Shown one piece after another: positions 1 through 9,170 of a stretch of DNA of 64,000 nt; position 1 is the stretch's first letter, and every line of letters starts with the position of its first letter. Origin of the DNA: Pseudomonas sessilinigenes (GTDB taxonomy: Bacteria; Pseudomonadota; Gammaproteobacteria; Pseudomonadales; Pseudomonadaceae); assembly GCF_003850565.1 (NCBI RefSeq), contig NZ_CP027706.1, positions 1,240,001 to 1,304,000 of the forward strand, in the 5' to 3' direction. The notes under the pieces were generated by a model. The model was not told the origin of the DNA. It saw only the letters and a program-made list of their open reading frames with translations, and did no database searches. Position numbers and translations under genes: made by a program.

Positions 1-48
1 ATGGCGTTCGTGTCGCGTTCGCTCGCCGCTCGCGACAAGAAATGCCCG

Positions 49-975
49 ATGAGCAGATTACTCAAGTGCTGTGCGGTTCTTGCCCTGTTGTTGGGCCTGC
101 AGGGGTGCAGTTCGCTGCTGTTCTACCCGGAGCCTGGCCTGCCATTCACTCCCCAGCGAGCCAAGCTCGAGTACCGCGACGTGACCCTGACCACTGCCGA
201 CGGCCTCAAGCTGCGTGCCTGGTGGCTGCCTGCCAAGGCTGGAGTACCGGTCAAGGGTACGGTGCTGCACCTGCATGGCAACGGTGGCAACCTGGCTTGG
301 CACCTGGGTGGCAGCTGGTGGTTGCCGGAGCAGGGTTATCAGGTCCTGTTGCTGGACTATCGCGGCTATGGGGTGTCCGAGGGGGAGCCATCCCTCCCGG
401 CGATCTACCAGGACGTCGACGCGGCCTTCAAGTGGCTGGACCAGGCCCCAGAGGTCCAGGGCAAGCCGCTGGTGGTGCTGGGTCAAAGCCTGGGCGGTGC
501 GTTGGCCATTCACTATCTGGTGGAGCATCCAGAGCGCCAGGGCCAGCTCAAGGCGCTTGTCCTCGATGGCGTACCGGCCAGCTATCGGGATGTCGGGCGC
601 TACGCCCTGAGCACCTCCTGGTTGACCTGGCCCTTGCAGGTGCCGTTGTCCTGGCTGGTGCCGGACGCCGACAGCGCCATCTACTCCATGCCGCGCCTGA
701 CAGGCGTGCCCAAGCTGATCTACCACAGCCTCGATGATCCGCTGGTGCCTCTTTCCAATGGCATCCGTCTGTATCAAGCTGCGCCGCCGCCACGGGTCCT
801 GCAACTGACCCGTGGCGACCATGTGCAAACCTTTGCCGATCCGACCTGGCGCAGCGTCATGCTGCGCTACCTCGATGATCCGCAGCATTTCGACGGGTTG
901 CGCCGCCTGGGGGAGATCCCCAATTACCCGGCGACACCGAATTCAGCAGTTGAACCTCCAGAGAGTCCGCAATGA
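49..975 (+). CDS. alpha/beta hydrolase lipoprotein
   Basis: Probable serine hydrolase anchored as a lipoprotein; its substrate is not evident. The N-terminus has a lipoprotein signal ending in LQGC with the lipid-modified Cys near residue 20. An HGNGGN oxyanion-type loop follows, then the nucleophile elbow GQSLGG (Ser about 147), and late Asp (SLDDP) and His (GDHV) residues complete the triad. The ATG at 49 is preferred over the in-frame ATG at 1 because only the later start puts the signal peptide at the N-terminus. Its stop overlaps the next gene by 4 bases (ATGA), so the two are probably co-translated. Family assignment is firm; function is unknown. The window begins just upstream, so the promoter is not visible. 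Confidence 0.85.
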   Translation: MSRLLKCCAVLALLLGLQGCSSLLFYPEPGLPFTPQRAKLEYRDVTLTTADGLKLRAWWLPAKAGVPVKGTVLHLHGNGGNLAWHLGGSWWLPEQGYQVLLLDYRGYGVSEGEPSLPAIYQDVDAAFKWLDQAPEVQGKPLVVLGQSLGGALAIHYLVEHPERQGQLKALVLDGVPASYRDVGRYALSTSWLTWPLQVPLSWLVPDADSAIYSMPRLTGVPKLIYHSLDDPLVPLSNGIRLYQAAPPPRVLQLTRGDHVQTFADPTWRSVMLRYLDDPQHFDGLRRLGEIPNYPATPNSAVEPPESPQ

Positions 976-1298
976 GTGAAGAACGCAACGCCATCCCCAT
1001 GATCATCACCGGTATCTGCAGCATCCTCGGCACCGTGGCCTGCCTGTGGTACTACGGCTACCTGCATTTCGCCAAGCCGGAGGATGCGTTGTTGCTCAAC
1101 GACTTCACCATGCTCAAGACCGTGCCCGGCGAGGATTACAAGATCTCCCTGCAGCCCGCTGCCGAAGTGGCGCAGTGCATGGATGGCGTGCTGGTGTTGT
1201 TCGATACCCAGCAAAAAGGCCTGACTGGAGTCCTGGTCAACAACAAGAAGCAGGCTGTGCGCTGCATGGGCCAGGAGACGCCGCAGCTGGAGCAATGA
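972..1298 (+). CDS. small membrane-anchored hypothetical protein
   Basis: A 108-residue protein that I do not recognise as a named family. It has a short polar start, then one hydrophobic segment (about residues 9-31, including IITGICSILGTVACLWYYGY), followed by a soluble tail of about 75 residues containing two Cys (CMDG and RCMG). The likely topology is a single-pass inner-membrane protein, with the side of the tail uncertain. It overlaps the hydrolase gene by 4 bases and is followed by a strong terminator, so the pair forms a two-gene unit. The coding call rests on the coupled start, length and codon use consistent with its neighbours. No function is proposed. Confidence 0.75.
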   Translation: MSEERNAIPMIITGICSILGTVACLWYYGYLHFAKPEDALLLNDFTMLKTVPGEDYKISLQPAAEVAQCMDGVLVLFDTQQKGLTGVLVNNKKQAVRCMGQETPQLEQ

Positions 1299-1316
1299 TC
1301 CTGGCTTGCGGGAATG

Positions 1317-1354
1317 AAAAACGCCGCGGACCTCAAGGTCCGCGGCGTTTTGTT
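1317..1354. terminator. bidirectional rho-independent terminator
   Basis: A perfect 12-bp GC-rich stem (1321-1332 with 1337-1348, loop TCAA) is flanked by AAAA on the left and TTTTGTTTT on the right. It therefore has a U tract in both directions. It lies between convergent genes ending at 1298 (+) and 1385 (-). Confidence 0.9.
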
Positions 1355-1384
1355 TTCTCTGCCTCTATATAGGCAAAGGCAGGA

Positions 1385-2167
1385 TCAGCGCACCGAAGAG
1401 CGCGGCGCCACAGGCTGGTTGTCGTTGGAAATGGTCACTTCCACGCGACGGTTCATGGCCCGGCCGGATACGCTGCCGTTATCGGCTACCGGGTATTCCT
1501 TGCCATAGCCCTGGGAGACGATGCGCGCAGGATCGACACCCATGCGGATCAGGGCCATCTGCACGGAACCGGCACGGCGCTCGGACAGCGACTGGTTGTA
1601 GGAGTCGCGACCGGTGCTGTCGGTATAGCCTTCGACGATCACCTTGCGATCCGGGTTCTGCTGGAGGAACTGCGCCAGTTTGGTGATGTTGGCCAGGCCG
1701 CTGGGCTTGAGGTCGGACTTGTTGAGGGCGAACAGCACGTCACCGAACGTCACCAGGGTACCGCGGTCGGTCTGTTTGGCGTTGAGGCTGGCCTGCAGCT
1801 GCTTGATCTGTGCATCGCGGGCGTCGAGGATGGCGCGGGCGCGTTGGTCACCGGCGTCCTTGAGCTTGATCTCGGCGGTGCGCAGGGCGATGGTTTCCTT
1901 GGCAACCTCAACCCGCTGGTTGGTCAGGTAGGCCAGCTGGTCGACCTTCTTCTCGTTTTCCTTGTCCAGATAAGCCTTGTCGGCCTTGTCCATCCAGTCG
2001 GAGGCGTCCTTGGTTTCCAGGGCGGCAAGCTTGCTGGCCTGTGGGTTGGCCTGCAGGGCCGAGAAGTTGGTGCGGGCATTTTCCAGGTTGGCGTTCGGCG
2101 GGGTGGAGCAGGCCGCCAGGGCTACGCTCATGGCCAACAGGGCAGGGATCATCAGTTGTTTGCGCAT
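1385..2167 (-). CDS. lptF: OmpA-family outer-membrane lipoprotein (LptF, lipotoxin F type)
   Basis: A 260-residue outer-membrane lipoprotein. The signal ends in ALAAC with lipid Cys20. Residues about 25-130 are helical and Ala/Lys/Asp rich, resembling a DUF4398-type region. The C-terminal OmpA peptidoglycan-binding domain (about 140-245) shows the family motif region GYTDSTG...NQSLSERRA and the closing NRRVEV. Length, domain order and the DUF4398 gene just upstream match P. aeruginosa PA3692, lipotoxin F, described as AlgU-dependent. The symbol clashes with the unrelated LPS-transport permease LptF. It is probably the second gene of an operon with 2217-2630. OmpA assignment is certain; the symbol is by similarity. 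Confidence 0.85.
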   Translation of the reverse strand: MRKQLMIPALLAMSVALAACSTPPNANLENARTNFSALQANPQASKLAALETKDASDWMDKADKAYLDKENEKKVDQLAYLTNQRVEVAKETIALRTAEIKLKDAGDQRARAILDARDAQIKQLQASLNAKQTDRGTLVTFGDVLFALNKSDLKPSGLANITKLAQFLQQNPDRKVIVEGYTDSTGRDSYNQSLSERRAGSVQMALIRMGVDPARIVSQGYGKEYPVADNGSVSGRAMNRRVEVTISNDNQPVAPRSSVR

Positions 2168-2216
2168 AATGTTCGTCCTTTCAATCGATTACGAGTACGT
2201 GGGAGTCGGCGGCGGC

Positions 2217-2630
2217 TTACTGCACGCTGCGCATACCTTCCTGACGCAGTTCCTGAACGCCTTTCTGCGAGTCCTTCAGCGCTTGCTCGGCCTTGGCGGC
2301 CTGGGCCTTGCGCTCGGCGACCCGGGCGTCCCACTCGGCTTGTTCTGCCAGGCGGCGAGCGTCGTCGTACTTCTTGTCATGCATGGCAATCTCGGCTTGC
2401 TTGAGCTTGTCCTGCGCCGATTTCATTTCTACAGCGGCAAATTCGGTGCCGCCCGCGCTCACTGCGCTATTGACCGCCGATTGGGTAACCGCGTACTGCT
2501 CGGAGGGCGGATTCCCGGCACAACCGGCCAGTACCATGCTGCTACCGAGGGCCAGCGCGGCCAGTTTCAGCCCGCGCAGAGAGGTGAACGAGGATTTGGC
2601 AGTGCTGATCTTCATGGTCTTCAACTCCAT
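2217..2630 (-). CDS. DUF4398-type lipoprotein
   Basis: Small lipoprotein of about 137 residues. The signal ends LAGC and is followed by a largely helical, charged domain with Ala/Lys/Glu-rich coiled-coil character (EWDARVAERKAQAAKAEQAL) typical of DUF4398. The ATG at 2630 is chosen because AGGAG lies 7 bases upstream. A second ATG at 2615, giving MKIST and a more usual lipobox position, is also possible. A longer reading frame extends upstream but lacks a sensible signal. It lies 49 bases before lptF on the same strand, so they likely form one transcript and may act together at the envelope. Exact function is unknown. Confidence 0.85.
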   Translation of the reverse strand: MELKTMKISTAKSSFTSLRGLKLAALALGSSMVLAGCAGNPPSEQYAVTQSAVNSAVSAGGTEFAAVEMKSAQDKLKQAEIAMHDKKYDDARRLAEQAEWDARVAERKAQAAKAEQALKDSQKGVQELRQEGMRSVQ

Positions 2631-2857
2631 TGGGTAACTCCTGGGAAACATCAAAATCCACCCTGGTCCTGCGCCGTGACGCTGAGTGACTACAAGCGCT
2701 GATGGCAAAATTTGAAACGGCCGTTCCAGTGATGGCTAATGGGTGTGACCTGAGGCTTTTTTGAATAGTTCAGAGAAAGATGGCGACTGGCCCAAAAAAA
2801 ATCTGACTGCTAGGACAACCCCAAAAACCGGGAACTTTTGCCGAGCGCAGGGGTATC

Positions 2858-2879
2858 CCCGGCACCTTTGAGTGCCGGG
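2858..2879. other. 8-bp GC-rich hairpin in intergenic region
   Basis: CCCGGCAC pairs with GTGCCGGG around a 6-base loop. It lies downstream of the minus-strand gene ending at 2914 but has no U tract on either side. It may be a weak terminator or an RNA-stabilising stem. Confidence 0.4.
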
Positions 2880-2913
2880 AATCAGGCTTTCAAGAAGTGA
2901 AAAGCATGGCCAG

Positions 2914-3258
2914 TCAGTGCTTCGGTTTATCGGCCTGGCTCGACATCAGGTGCAGGTGCTGGCGAGACAGGGCGAGGAAGCGCGGGGTCGGACCGATGTC
3001 CTCGTACAGCGGGTCGCCTTCCTCGTCGGTGGCGACCACATGCTGGCCCTGGACATAGGGGAAGCTGGCTTCGAGCTCTTCCAGGGCGGCACCGATCAGT
3101 TCTCCCAGCAGCTCCTCGGGCTGGCGCTTGGGGTACATCTCGGCAAGGGCCGCCAGGCGCGCGGCGGCCTCCATGTCCAGGTGGATCCGGTAGCCGGTCC
3201 GGCTCAGGCGGCCCTTGGCGTTTTCTTCCCAATGTTGCGCAAGTTCACGGATTTTCAT
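2914..3258 (-). CDS. conserved hypothetical protein, 114 aa
   Basis: A 114-residue soluble protein starting MKIRELAQHWEENAK, with no signal or membrane segment. The first half contains a ribbon-helix-helix-like stretch (YRIHLDMEAAARLAALAEMYPKR) followed by a helix (EELLGELIGAALEELE). The second half is acidic (ATDEEGDPLYEDIGPTP). The helix pattern is reminiscent of small DNA-binding or antitoxin-like folds, but no partner toxin gene is adjacent. From memory a homologue sits next to ppc in P. aeruginosa (around PA3688). It is divergent from ppc. The coding call is supported by a TGAGGTCACC ribosome-binding region just upstream. Function unknown. Confidence 0.75.
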   Translation of the reverse strand: MKIRELAQHWEENAKGRLSRTGYRIHLDMEAAARLAALAEMYPKRQPEELLGELIGAALEELEASFPYVQGQHVVATDEEGDPLYEDIGPTPRFLALSRQHLHLMSSQADKPKH

Positions 3259-3463
3259 GGTGACCTCAAGAAACCCCCGCTCGTGGCAGGATGAGTTGAG
3301 TGGCCCGGTGGGTGCCGGTGCATGGCCCTTGTACGGCCTATTCTTGAGACTAGCTCCGTTGCCGAAGCTTGGCGCCGGCTCGTCCCATGCTTGCTAAGGG
3401 GCGCGTGCTAGCGGCACTCTTGAGCCTTCCGTGCTGCCTTCTTGTCTGCTGGAGAACACCTCG

Positions 3464-6094
3464 ATGACCGATATTGATGCGCGCTTGCGCGAAGACGTTC
3501 ACCTCTTGGGGGAACTGTTGGGCAATACCATCCGGGATCAGTACGGGGAGGGCTTCCTCGACAAGATCGAGCAGATCCGCAAGGCGGCCAAGGCCGACCG
3601 GCGTGGCTCGACGGGCGCCGAGTTGAGCGCCAGCCTCGATCCGTTGCGCGACGATGAACTGCTACCGGTGGCCCGGGCGTTCAACCAGTTCCTCAACCTG
3701 GCGAACATCGCCGAGCAGTACCAGTTGATCCATCGTCGCGATGAGTCCCAGCCTGCACCGTTCGAGGCCCGGGTGCTGCCGGAGCTGTTGAGCCGCCTGC
3801 GGGCCGAGGGGCATTCGGCCGACTCCTTGGCCCGGCAACTGGGGCGCTTGGAAATCGAACTGGTGCTGACGGCGCATCCCACCGAAGTGGCGCGTCGGAC
3901 GCTGATCCAGAAGTATGATGCCATTGCGGCGCAACTGGCGGCCCAGGACCACCGTGACCTCAGCAGCGCCGAACGAGGGCAGATCCAGGAGCGCCTGCAA
4001 CGCCTGATCGCCGAAGCCTGGCATACCGAGGAGATTAGGCGGACCCGGCCGACGCCCGTGGATGAGGCCAAGTGGGGCTTCGCGGTGATCGAGCATTCCC
4101 TGTGGCAGGCGATTCCCAACTACATGCGCAAGGCCGACAAGGCGTTGTTCAACGCGACCGGGCTGCGCCTGCCACTGGAGGCGGCGCCGATCCGCTTCGC
4201 GTCGTGGATGGGGGGAGACCGCGATGGCAACCCCAATGTCACGGCGGCAGTGACTCGCGAAGTCTTGTTGCTGGCACGCTGGATGGCGGCCGACTTGTAC
4301 CTGCGGGATATCGATCACCTGGCTGCCGAGTTGTCCATGCAGCAGGCCAGTGCCGCGCTGTTGGCCAGGGCGGGGGATAGCGCCGAGCCTTATCGGGCAT
4401 TGCTCAAGCAACTGCGCGAGCGCCTGCGGGCCACACGCAGTTGGGCCCATGCGGCACTCAGCGCACCGGTGCCGGCGGGTGCCGAGGTGCTGCAGCACAA
4501 CCGCGACCTGCTGGAGCCGTTGCAACTGTGTTATCAGTCGCTGCATGAGTGCGGCATGGGGGTGATCGCCGATGGCCCGCTGCTCGATTGCCTGCGTCGG
4601 GCCGTGACCTTCGGCCTGTTCCTGGTACGCCTGGATGTGCGCCAGGATTCCAGTCGGCATAGCGCGGCCATGACCGAGATCACCGACTACCTGGGCCTGG
4701 GGCGCTACGAGGACTGGAGCGAGGAGGATCGCATCACCTTCCTGATGCGCGAGTTGGGTAATCGGCGCCCGTTGTTGCCCGGGTATTTCAAGCCCTCGGC
4801 GGACACTGCCGAGGTACTTGCGACCTGCCGCGAGATTGCCACTGCCCCGGCGGCGTCCCTGGGGTCCTACGTGATCTCCATGGCCGGTGCGGCCTCCGAT
4901 GTGCTGGCGGTGCAATTGCTGCTCAAGGAGTCCGGAGTACTGCGACCGATGCGCGTGGTGCCTTTGTTCGAGACCCTGGCGGACCTGGATCATGCCGGGC
5001 CGGTCATGGAGAAGCTGCTGCACCTGCCAGGTTACCGCTCGCGCTTGCAGGGCCCGCAGGAGGTGATGATCGGTTACTCCGACTCGGCCAAGGATGCTGG
5101 CACCACCGCCGCTGCCTGGGCCCAGTACCGGGCCCAGGAGCGACTGGTGGATATCTGCCGCGAGCAACAAGTGGAGCTGCTGCTGTTCCACGGCCGTGGT
5201 GGCACCGTGGGACGTGGCGGCGGCCCGGCGCATGCGGCGATCCTGTCGCAGCCGCCCGGGTCGGTCGCGGGGCGTTTCCGTACCACCGAACAGGGCGAGA
5301 TGATCCGCTTCAAGTTCGGCCTGCCGGATATCGCCGAGCAGAACCTCAATCTCTACCTGGCAGCGGTGCTGGAGGCCACCTTGCTGCCTCCGCCCCCGCC
5401 GGAGCCGGCATGGCGCCAGATGATGGACGAACTGGCCAGCGATGGGGTGCATGCCTATCGCGCCGTGGTACGGGACAACCCGCAGTTCGTCGAGTACTTC
5501 CGCCAGTCCACGCCGGAGCAGGAGCTGGGCCGGCTGCCCTTGGGCAGTCGGCCAGCCAAGCGCCGGGCCGGAGGCATCGAAAGCCTTCGGGCGATTCCGT
5601 GGATCTTCGGCTGGACCCAGACCCGCCTGATGCTGCCGGCCTGGCTGGGCTGGGAGGCAGCCCTGAGCAAGGCGCTGGCCCGCGGCGAAGGCGAGTTGCT
5701 GGCGCAGATGCGTGAGCAGTGGCCGTTCTTCCGTACTCGTATCGACATGCTGGAGATGGTCCTGGCCAAGGCCGATGCGGATATTGCGCAATCCTATGAC
5801 GAGCGTCTGGTGGAGCCGGAGCTGCTGCCGTTGGGGGGGCATTTACGCGACCTATTGTCGCAGGCGTGCGCGGTGGTCCTGGGCCTGACCGGGCAGTCGC
5901 AGTTGCTGGCCCACAGTCCCGAGACCCTGGAATTCATCCGCCTGCGCAATACCTACCTCGATCCCCTGCATTTGTTGCAGGCCGAACTGCTGGCGCGCTC
6001 GCGCAAGGAGGAGGCGCCCCAAGGAAGCCCCGTAGAACAGGCGTTGCTGGTCTCCGTGGCCGGTATCGCCGCTGGCCTGCGCAATACCGGCTGA
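3464..6094 (+). CDS. ppc: phosphoenolpyruvate carboxylase
   Basis: Carboxylates phosphoenolpyruvate to oxaloacetate, the anaplerotic step feeding the TCA cycle; cytosolic homotetramer. At 876 residues it has the normal bacterial length. The catalytic signature LTAHPTE places the essential His at residue 138, as in E. coli. Further landmarks are [21 protein letters not shown] and the glycine-rich loop [14 protein letters not shown]. The C-terminus RNTG is the conserved PEPC end. The ATG at 3464 follows GGAG with 8-base spacing; an in-frame GTG at 3431 is less likely. It precedes adk on the same strand, but the 289-base gap suggests separate control. Confidence 0.97.
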   Translation: MTDIDARLREDVHLLGELLGNTIRDQYGEGFLDKIEQIRKAAKADRRGSTGAELSASLDPLRDDELLPVARAFNQFLNLANIAEQYQLIHRRDESQPAPFEARVLPELLSRLRAEGHSADSLARQLGRLEIELVLTAHPTEVARRTLIQKYDAIAAQLAAQDHRDLSSAERGQIQERLQRLIAEAWHTEEIRRTRPTPVDEAKWGFAVIEHSLWQAIPNYMRKADKALFNATGLRLPLEAAPIRFASWMGGDRDGNPNVTAAVTREVLLLARWMAADLYLRDIDHLAAELSMQQASAALLARAGDSAEPYRALLKQLRERLRATRSWAHAALSAPVPAGAEVLQHNRDLLEPLQLCYQSLHECGMGVIADGPLLDCLRRAVTFGLFLVRLDVRQDSSRHSAAMTEITDYLGLGRYEDWSEEDRITFLMRELGNRRPLLPGYFKPSADTAEVLATCREIATAPAASLGSYVISMAGAASDVLAVQLLLKESGVLRPMRVVPLFETLADLDHAGPVMEKLLHLPGYRSRLQGPQEVMIGYSDSAKDAGTTAAAWAQYRAQERLVDICREQQVELLLFHGRGGTVGRGGGPAHAAILSQPPGSVAGRFRTTEQGEMIRFKFGLPDIAEQNLNLYLAAVLEATLLPPPPPEPAWRQMMDELASDGVHAYRAVVRDNPQFVEYFRQSTPEQELGRLPLGSRPAKRRAGGIESLRAIPWIFGWTQTRLMLPAWLGWEAALSKALARGEGELLAQMREQWPFFRTRIDMLEMVLAKADADIAQSYDERLVEPELLPLGGHLRDLLSQACAVVLGLTGQSQLLAHSPETLEFIRLRNTYLDPLHLLQAELLARSRKEEAPQGSPVEQALLVSVAGIAAGLRNTG

Positions 6095-6284
6095 GGGAGC
6101 AGGGGGCTGTCGGGCTATATAGGCAAGGCCCTTGTCGGGGTAAATCCAAGGTGTCGCTCAGATTCATCTGGCGACACTTTGTTATGGGGTTGCGACTTGT
6201 CCTACCTGGCCAAGCGGGCACGAAAACGCCGGGTTCTTCCGACTTTCGACTGCTTGTGTGGGCTGTGTCGGCTGTGTATCTTGA

Positions 6285-7031
<747 letters not shown>

Positions 7032-7053
7032 ATGACCTGATCGTTTGATCGTT

Positions 7054-7083
7054 CAACGGCCCGCTTGCGGGCCGTTGCTGTTT
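7054..7083 (+). terminator. terminator after adk
   Basis: CAACGGCCC...GGGCCGTTG forms a 9-bp stem, extendable to 11, followed by CTGTTTAT, a short U-rich tail. It lies 22 bases after the adk stop. Confidence 0.65.
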
Positions 7084-7088
7084 ATAAT
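7083..7088 (+). promoter_or_regulatory. candidate -10 box upstream of tsaB
   Basis: A perfect TATAAT lies 34 bases before the tsaB ATG. No good -35 is visible because the upstream bases form the adk terminator, so the assignment is tentative. Confidence 0.35.
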
Positions 7089-7121
7089 GCGTCACTTTTT
7101 TTCAATGCTATGGAACCCCCG

Positions 7122-7796
7122 ATGAGCACCTTGCTGGCCCTGGACACCGCGACTGAAGCTTGCTCCGTTGCTTTGCTGCATGACGGCAAGGTCACGAGCC
7201 ATTACGAGGTGATCCCGCGCCTTCATGCGCAGAAGCTGTTGCCGATGATCAAGGAGCTGCTGGCCAACGCAGGCACCACATTGCAGGCGGTGGATGCCAT
7301 TGCTTTTGGCCGTGGCCCGGGAGCCTTCACCGGCGTGCGGATCGCTATTGGCGTGGTACAGGGGCTGGCCTTTGCCCTGGATCGCCCGGTGTTGCCGGTG
7401 TCCAACCTGGCGGTACTGGCCCAGCGTGCCTTGCGCGAGCATGGGGCGACCCAGGTCGCGGCAGCCATCGACGCCCGCATGGACGAAGTCTATTGGGGCT
7501 GCTACCGGGAAGTCGCCGGTGAAATGCGCCTGGTAGGTAACGAAGCGGTGCTGCCTCCCGAGATGGCCGCCCTGCCTGAAGGCAGTGGCGGCGACTGGTT
7601 CGGTGCTGGCACCGGCTGGGGTTATGCCGAGCGGATCGGCGTCGACCCCATAGGCCAGGACGCGAGCATGTTGCCCCATGCCCAGGACCTGCTCACCCTG
7701 GCCCGGTTCGCTTGGGAGCGGGGCGAGGCGATCCTTGCCGATGAAGCACAGCCGGTCTACCTGCGGGACAAGGTAGCCACTCCCAAGGCCCGCTGA
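7122..7796 (+). CDS. tsaB: tRNA t6A biosynthesis protein TsaB
   Basis: Non-catalytic partner of TsaD in the TsaBDE complex that transfers threonylcarbamoyl to A37 of ANN-decoding tRNAs; cytosolic. The 224-residue protein has the actin/ASKHA-like start LALDTATEACSVAL, the HAQKLLPMI segment and the GRGPGAFTGVRIG-type loop (here FGRGPGAFTGVRIAIG) diagnostic of TsaB. The ATG at 7122 matches the family start; ATG at 7110 would add only four residues. Followed by a long terminator hairpin. The same window carries tcdA, which cyclises the t6A base. Confidence 0.95.
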   Translation: MSTLLALDTATEACSVALLHDGKVTSHYEVIPRLHAQKLLPMIKELLANAGTTLQAVDAIAFGRGPGAFTGVRIAIGVVQGLAFALDRPVLPVSNLAVLAQRALREHGATQVAAAIDARMDEVYWGCYREVAGEMRLVGNEAVLPPEMAALPEGSGGDWFGAGTGWGYAERIGVDPIGQDASMLPHAQDLLTLARFAWERGEAILADEAQPVYLRDKVATPKAR

Positions 7797-7813
7797 ATAT
7801 CCCAACAGGCATG

Positions 7814-7863
7814 GGACGATGGGCTGGCTGACCTGCGCGGCCAGCGCCAATCGTCCGGTTTTT
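7814..7863 (+). terminator. terminator after tsaB
   Basis: A two-step stem: GGACGAT (7814-7820) pairs with ATCGTCC (7850-7856), and inside it GCTGGC (7823-7828) pairs with GCCAGC (7840-7845). GGTTTTT follows directly. It starts 18 bases after the tsaB stop. Confidence 0.75.
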
Positions 7864-7983
7864 GACGCGGATCCTGCCCGGATTCAAACCTTTTGGCTTT
7901 TCTGTGTTCTAGTTAACACTCAGGCATTTGCTAAGTCGAAGCGGTGCCGCTAAATTGCCATCATCGACCCCGGGCTTTTCAGT

Positions 7984-8283
7984 ATGCGCATAGACGGCAT
8001 CTCATCCAACTCCTACCCCATCAAGCGCAAGCCTCGCAAAGGCCGGGTGCAGGTAGACGAGTCCCTGGACGATATCGATGCCGCCGATGTCCAACCCGAA
8101 CCCGCCGCCCAAGGGCGCTCCCAGTCAGCCTCCCGTACCAGCAATCTTCCCGCCCGTCCCCAGGACATGATCTTCCAGCGCGCAATGAAAAGAAGCGTGG
8201 CCAATGCCCTGGCCAGCTACCTGACTACCGCCGGTTTCGTCGAGTGGGACATGGAAGTCGTGGGCCTCGACCTGCACATCTGA
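7984..8283 (+). CDS. small conserved hypothetical protein, 99 aa
   Basis: A 99-residue soluble protein, unrecognised. The N-terminal half is basic and low in hydrophobics (SYPIKRKPRKGRVQVDES), then acidic, proline- and serine-rich, probably disordered. The last 40 residues look folded (FQRAMKRSVANALASYLTTAGF...DMEVVGLDLHI). There is no signal peptide or membrane segment. Its stop shares a base with the start of the DUF72 gene (TGATG), indicating translational coupling. From memory a similar small gene follows tsaB in other pseudomonads. No function is assigned. Confidence 0.75.
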   Translation: MRIDGISSNSYPIKRKPRKGRVQVDESLDDIDAADVQPEPAAQGRSQSASRTSNLPARPQDMIFQRAMKRSVANALASYLTTAGFVEWDMEVVGLDLHI

Positions 8284-9140
8284 TGCTGCCTTATTTTCTC
8301 GGTTGCCCTTCCTGGAGCGAAAACGCCTGGCGCGAGTACCTGTACCCGGAAGATGCCCGGCCCAACGATTTCCTCGGCCTGTACTGCCAGGTGTTCAATG
8401 CCGTCGAGGGTAATACCACCTTCTATGCCCGGCCCGCGCCCGCCACGGTGGAACGTTGGGCGCAGATCATGCCGGGGCATTTTCGCTTCACCGCCAAGTT
8501 CCCGGGCGATATCAGCCATGGTGGCGACCTACGTGAGCAATTGCCGGCCGCCGAGAGTTTCATCCAGTTGCTCAGCCCCCTGGGCGAGCGGGTGTCGCCC
8601 CTGTGGCTGCAACTGCCGGCCACCTTCGCGCCACAGCGCCTGGGTGAACTGATGGAGTTCATCGATGGCCTGCAACGACCGCTGGCGGTGGAGGTCCGGC
8701 ATCCGGAGTTCTTCGCCAAGGGCGATGCCGAGCGCATGCTCAACCGCTTGCTGCGCGAACGCGGTGTGGAGCGCATCTGCCTCGATCCACGAGCCTTGTT
8801 CAGCTGCACTTCCACGGCGCCCGCAGTGCTGCATGCCCAGTCCAAGAAGCCCAAGGTGCCGCCGCGCCCTGCGGCGTTCACCCAGTTTCCCCAGGTGCGC
8901 TTCATCGGCCATCCCGAGCTTGAAGCCAACGATCCGTTCCTGGTGCCCTGGCTCGATAAGGTCGCCGGCTGGATCGAAGAGGGGCGTACGCCGTATGTTT
9001 TCCTGCACACCTCCGACAACCGCATGGCCGCCGAACTGGCCCGGCGTTTTCATGCGCGCCTGATGCAACGTTTGCCTGGTTTACCCGCCTTGCCTGAGTT
9101 ATACAGGGAACCCGCCGCGGAGCAGCTTGGCTTGCTCTGA
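8283..9140 (+). CDS. DUF72 family protein (YecE-like TIM barrel)
   Basis: A 285-residue cytosolic protein of the DUF72 family, whose biochemical role is not settled. Family features visible are GCPSWSENAW..Y near the start, the FNAVEGNTTFYARP segment (EgNsTFY-type motif), RFTAKFPGDISH, LAVEVRHPEFF, and VFLHTSDNRMAAELARRF near the C-terminus. The start ATG at 8283 overlaps the preceding stop, so the long upstream reading-frame extension is not used. Codon use is like that of its neighbours. Confidence 0.88.
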   Translation: MLPYFLGCPSWSENAWREYLYPEDARPNDFLGLYCQVFNAVEGNTTFYARPAPATVERWAQIMPGHFRFTAKFPGDISHGGDLREQLPAAESFIQLLSPLGERVSPLWLQLPATFAPQRLGELMEFIDGLQRPLAVEVRHPEFFAKGDAERMLNRLLRERGVERICLDPRALFSCTSTAPAVLHAQSKKPKVPPRPAAFTQFPQVRFIGHPELEANDPFLVPWLDKVAGWIEEGRTPYVFLHTSDNRMAAELARRFHARLMQRLPGLPALPELYREPAAEQLGLL

Positions 9141-9170
9141 GGTGCTTTCACAGCCTTCGAGGAGCGAGTA

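Noticed and set aside
2832..2853. GAACTT resembling an AlgU (sigma-22) -35 box near lptF
   Set aside because: It is on the + strand, pointing away from lptF, and no TCTGA-type -10 lies 16-17 bases downstream.
7944..8282. Longer start for the DUF72 protein
   Set aside because: The extension overlaps the 99-residue gene in another frame and adds a His/Arg-rich segment foreign to the family.
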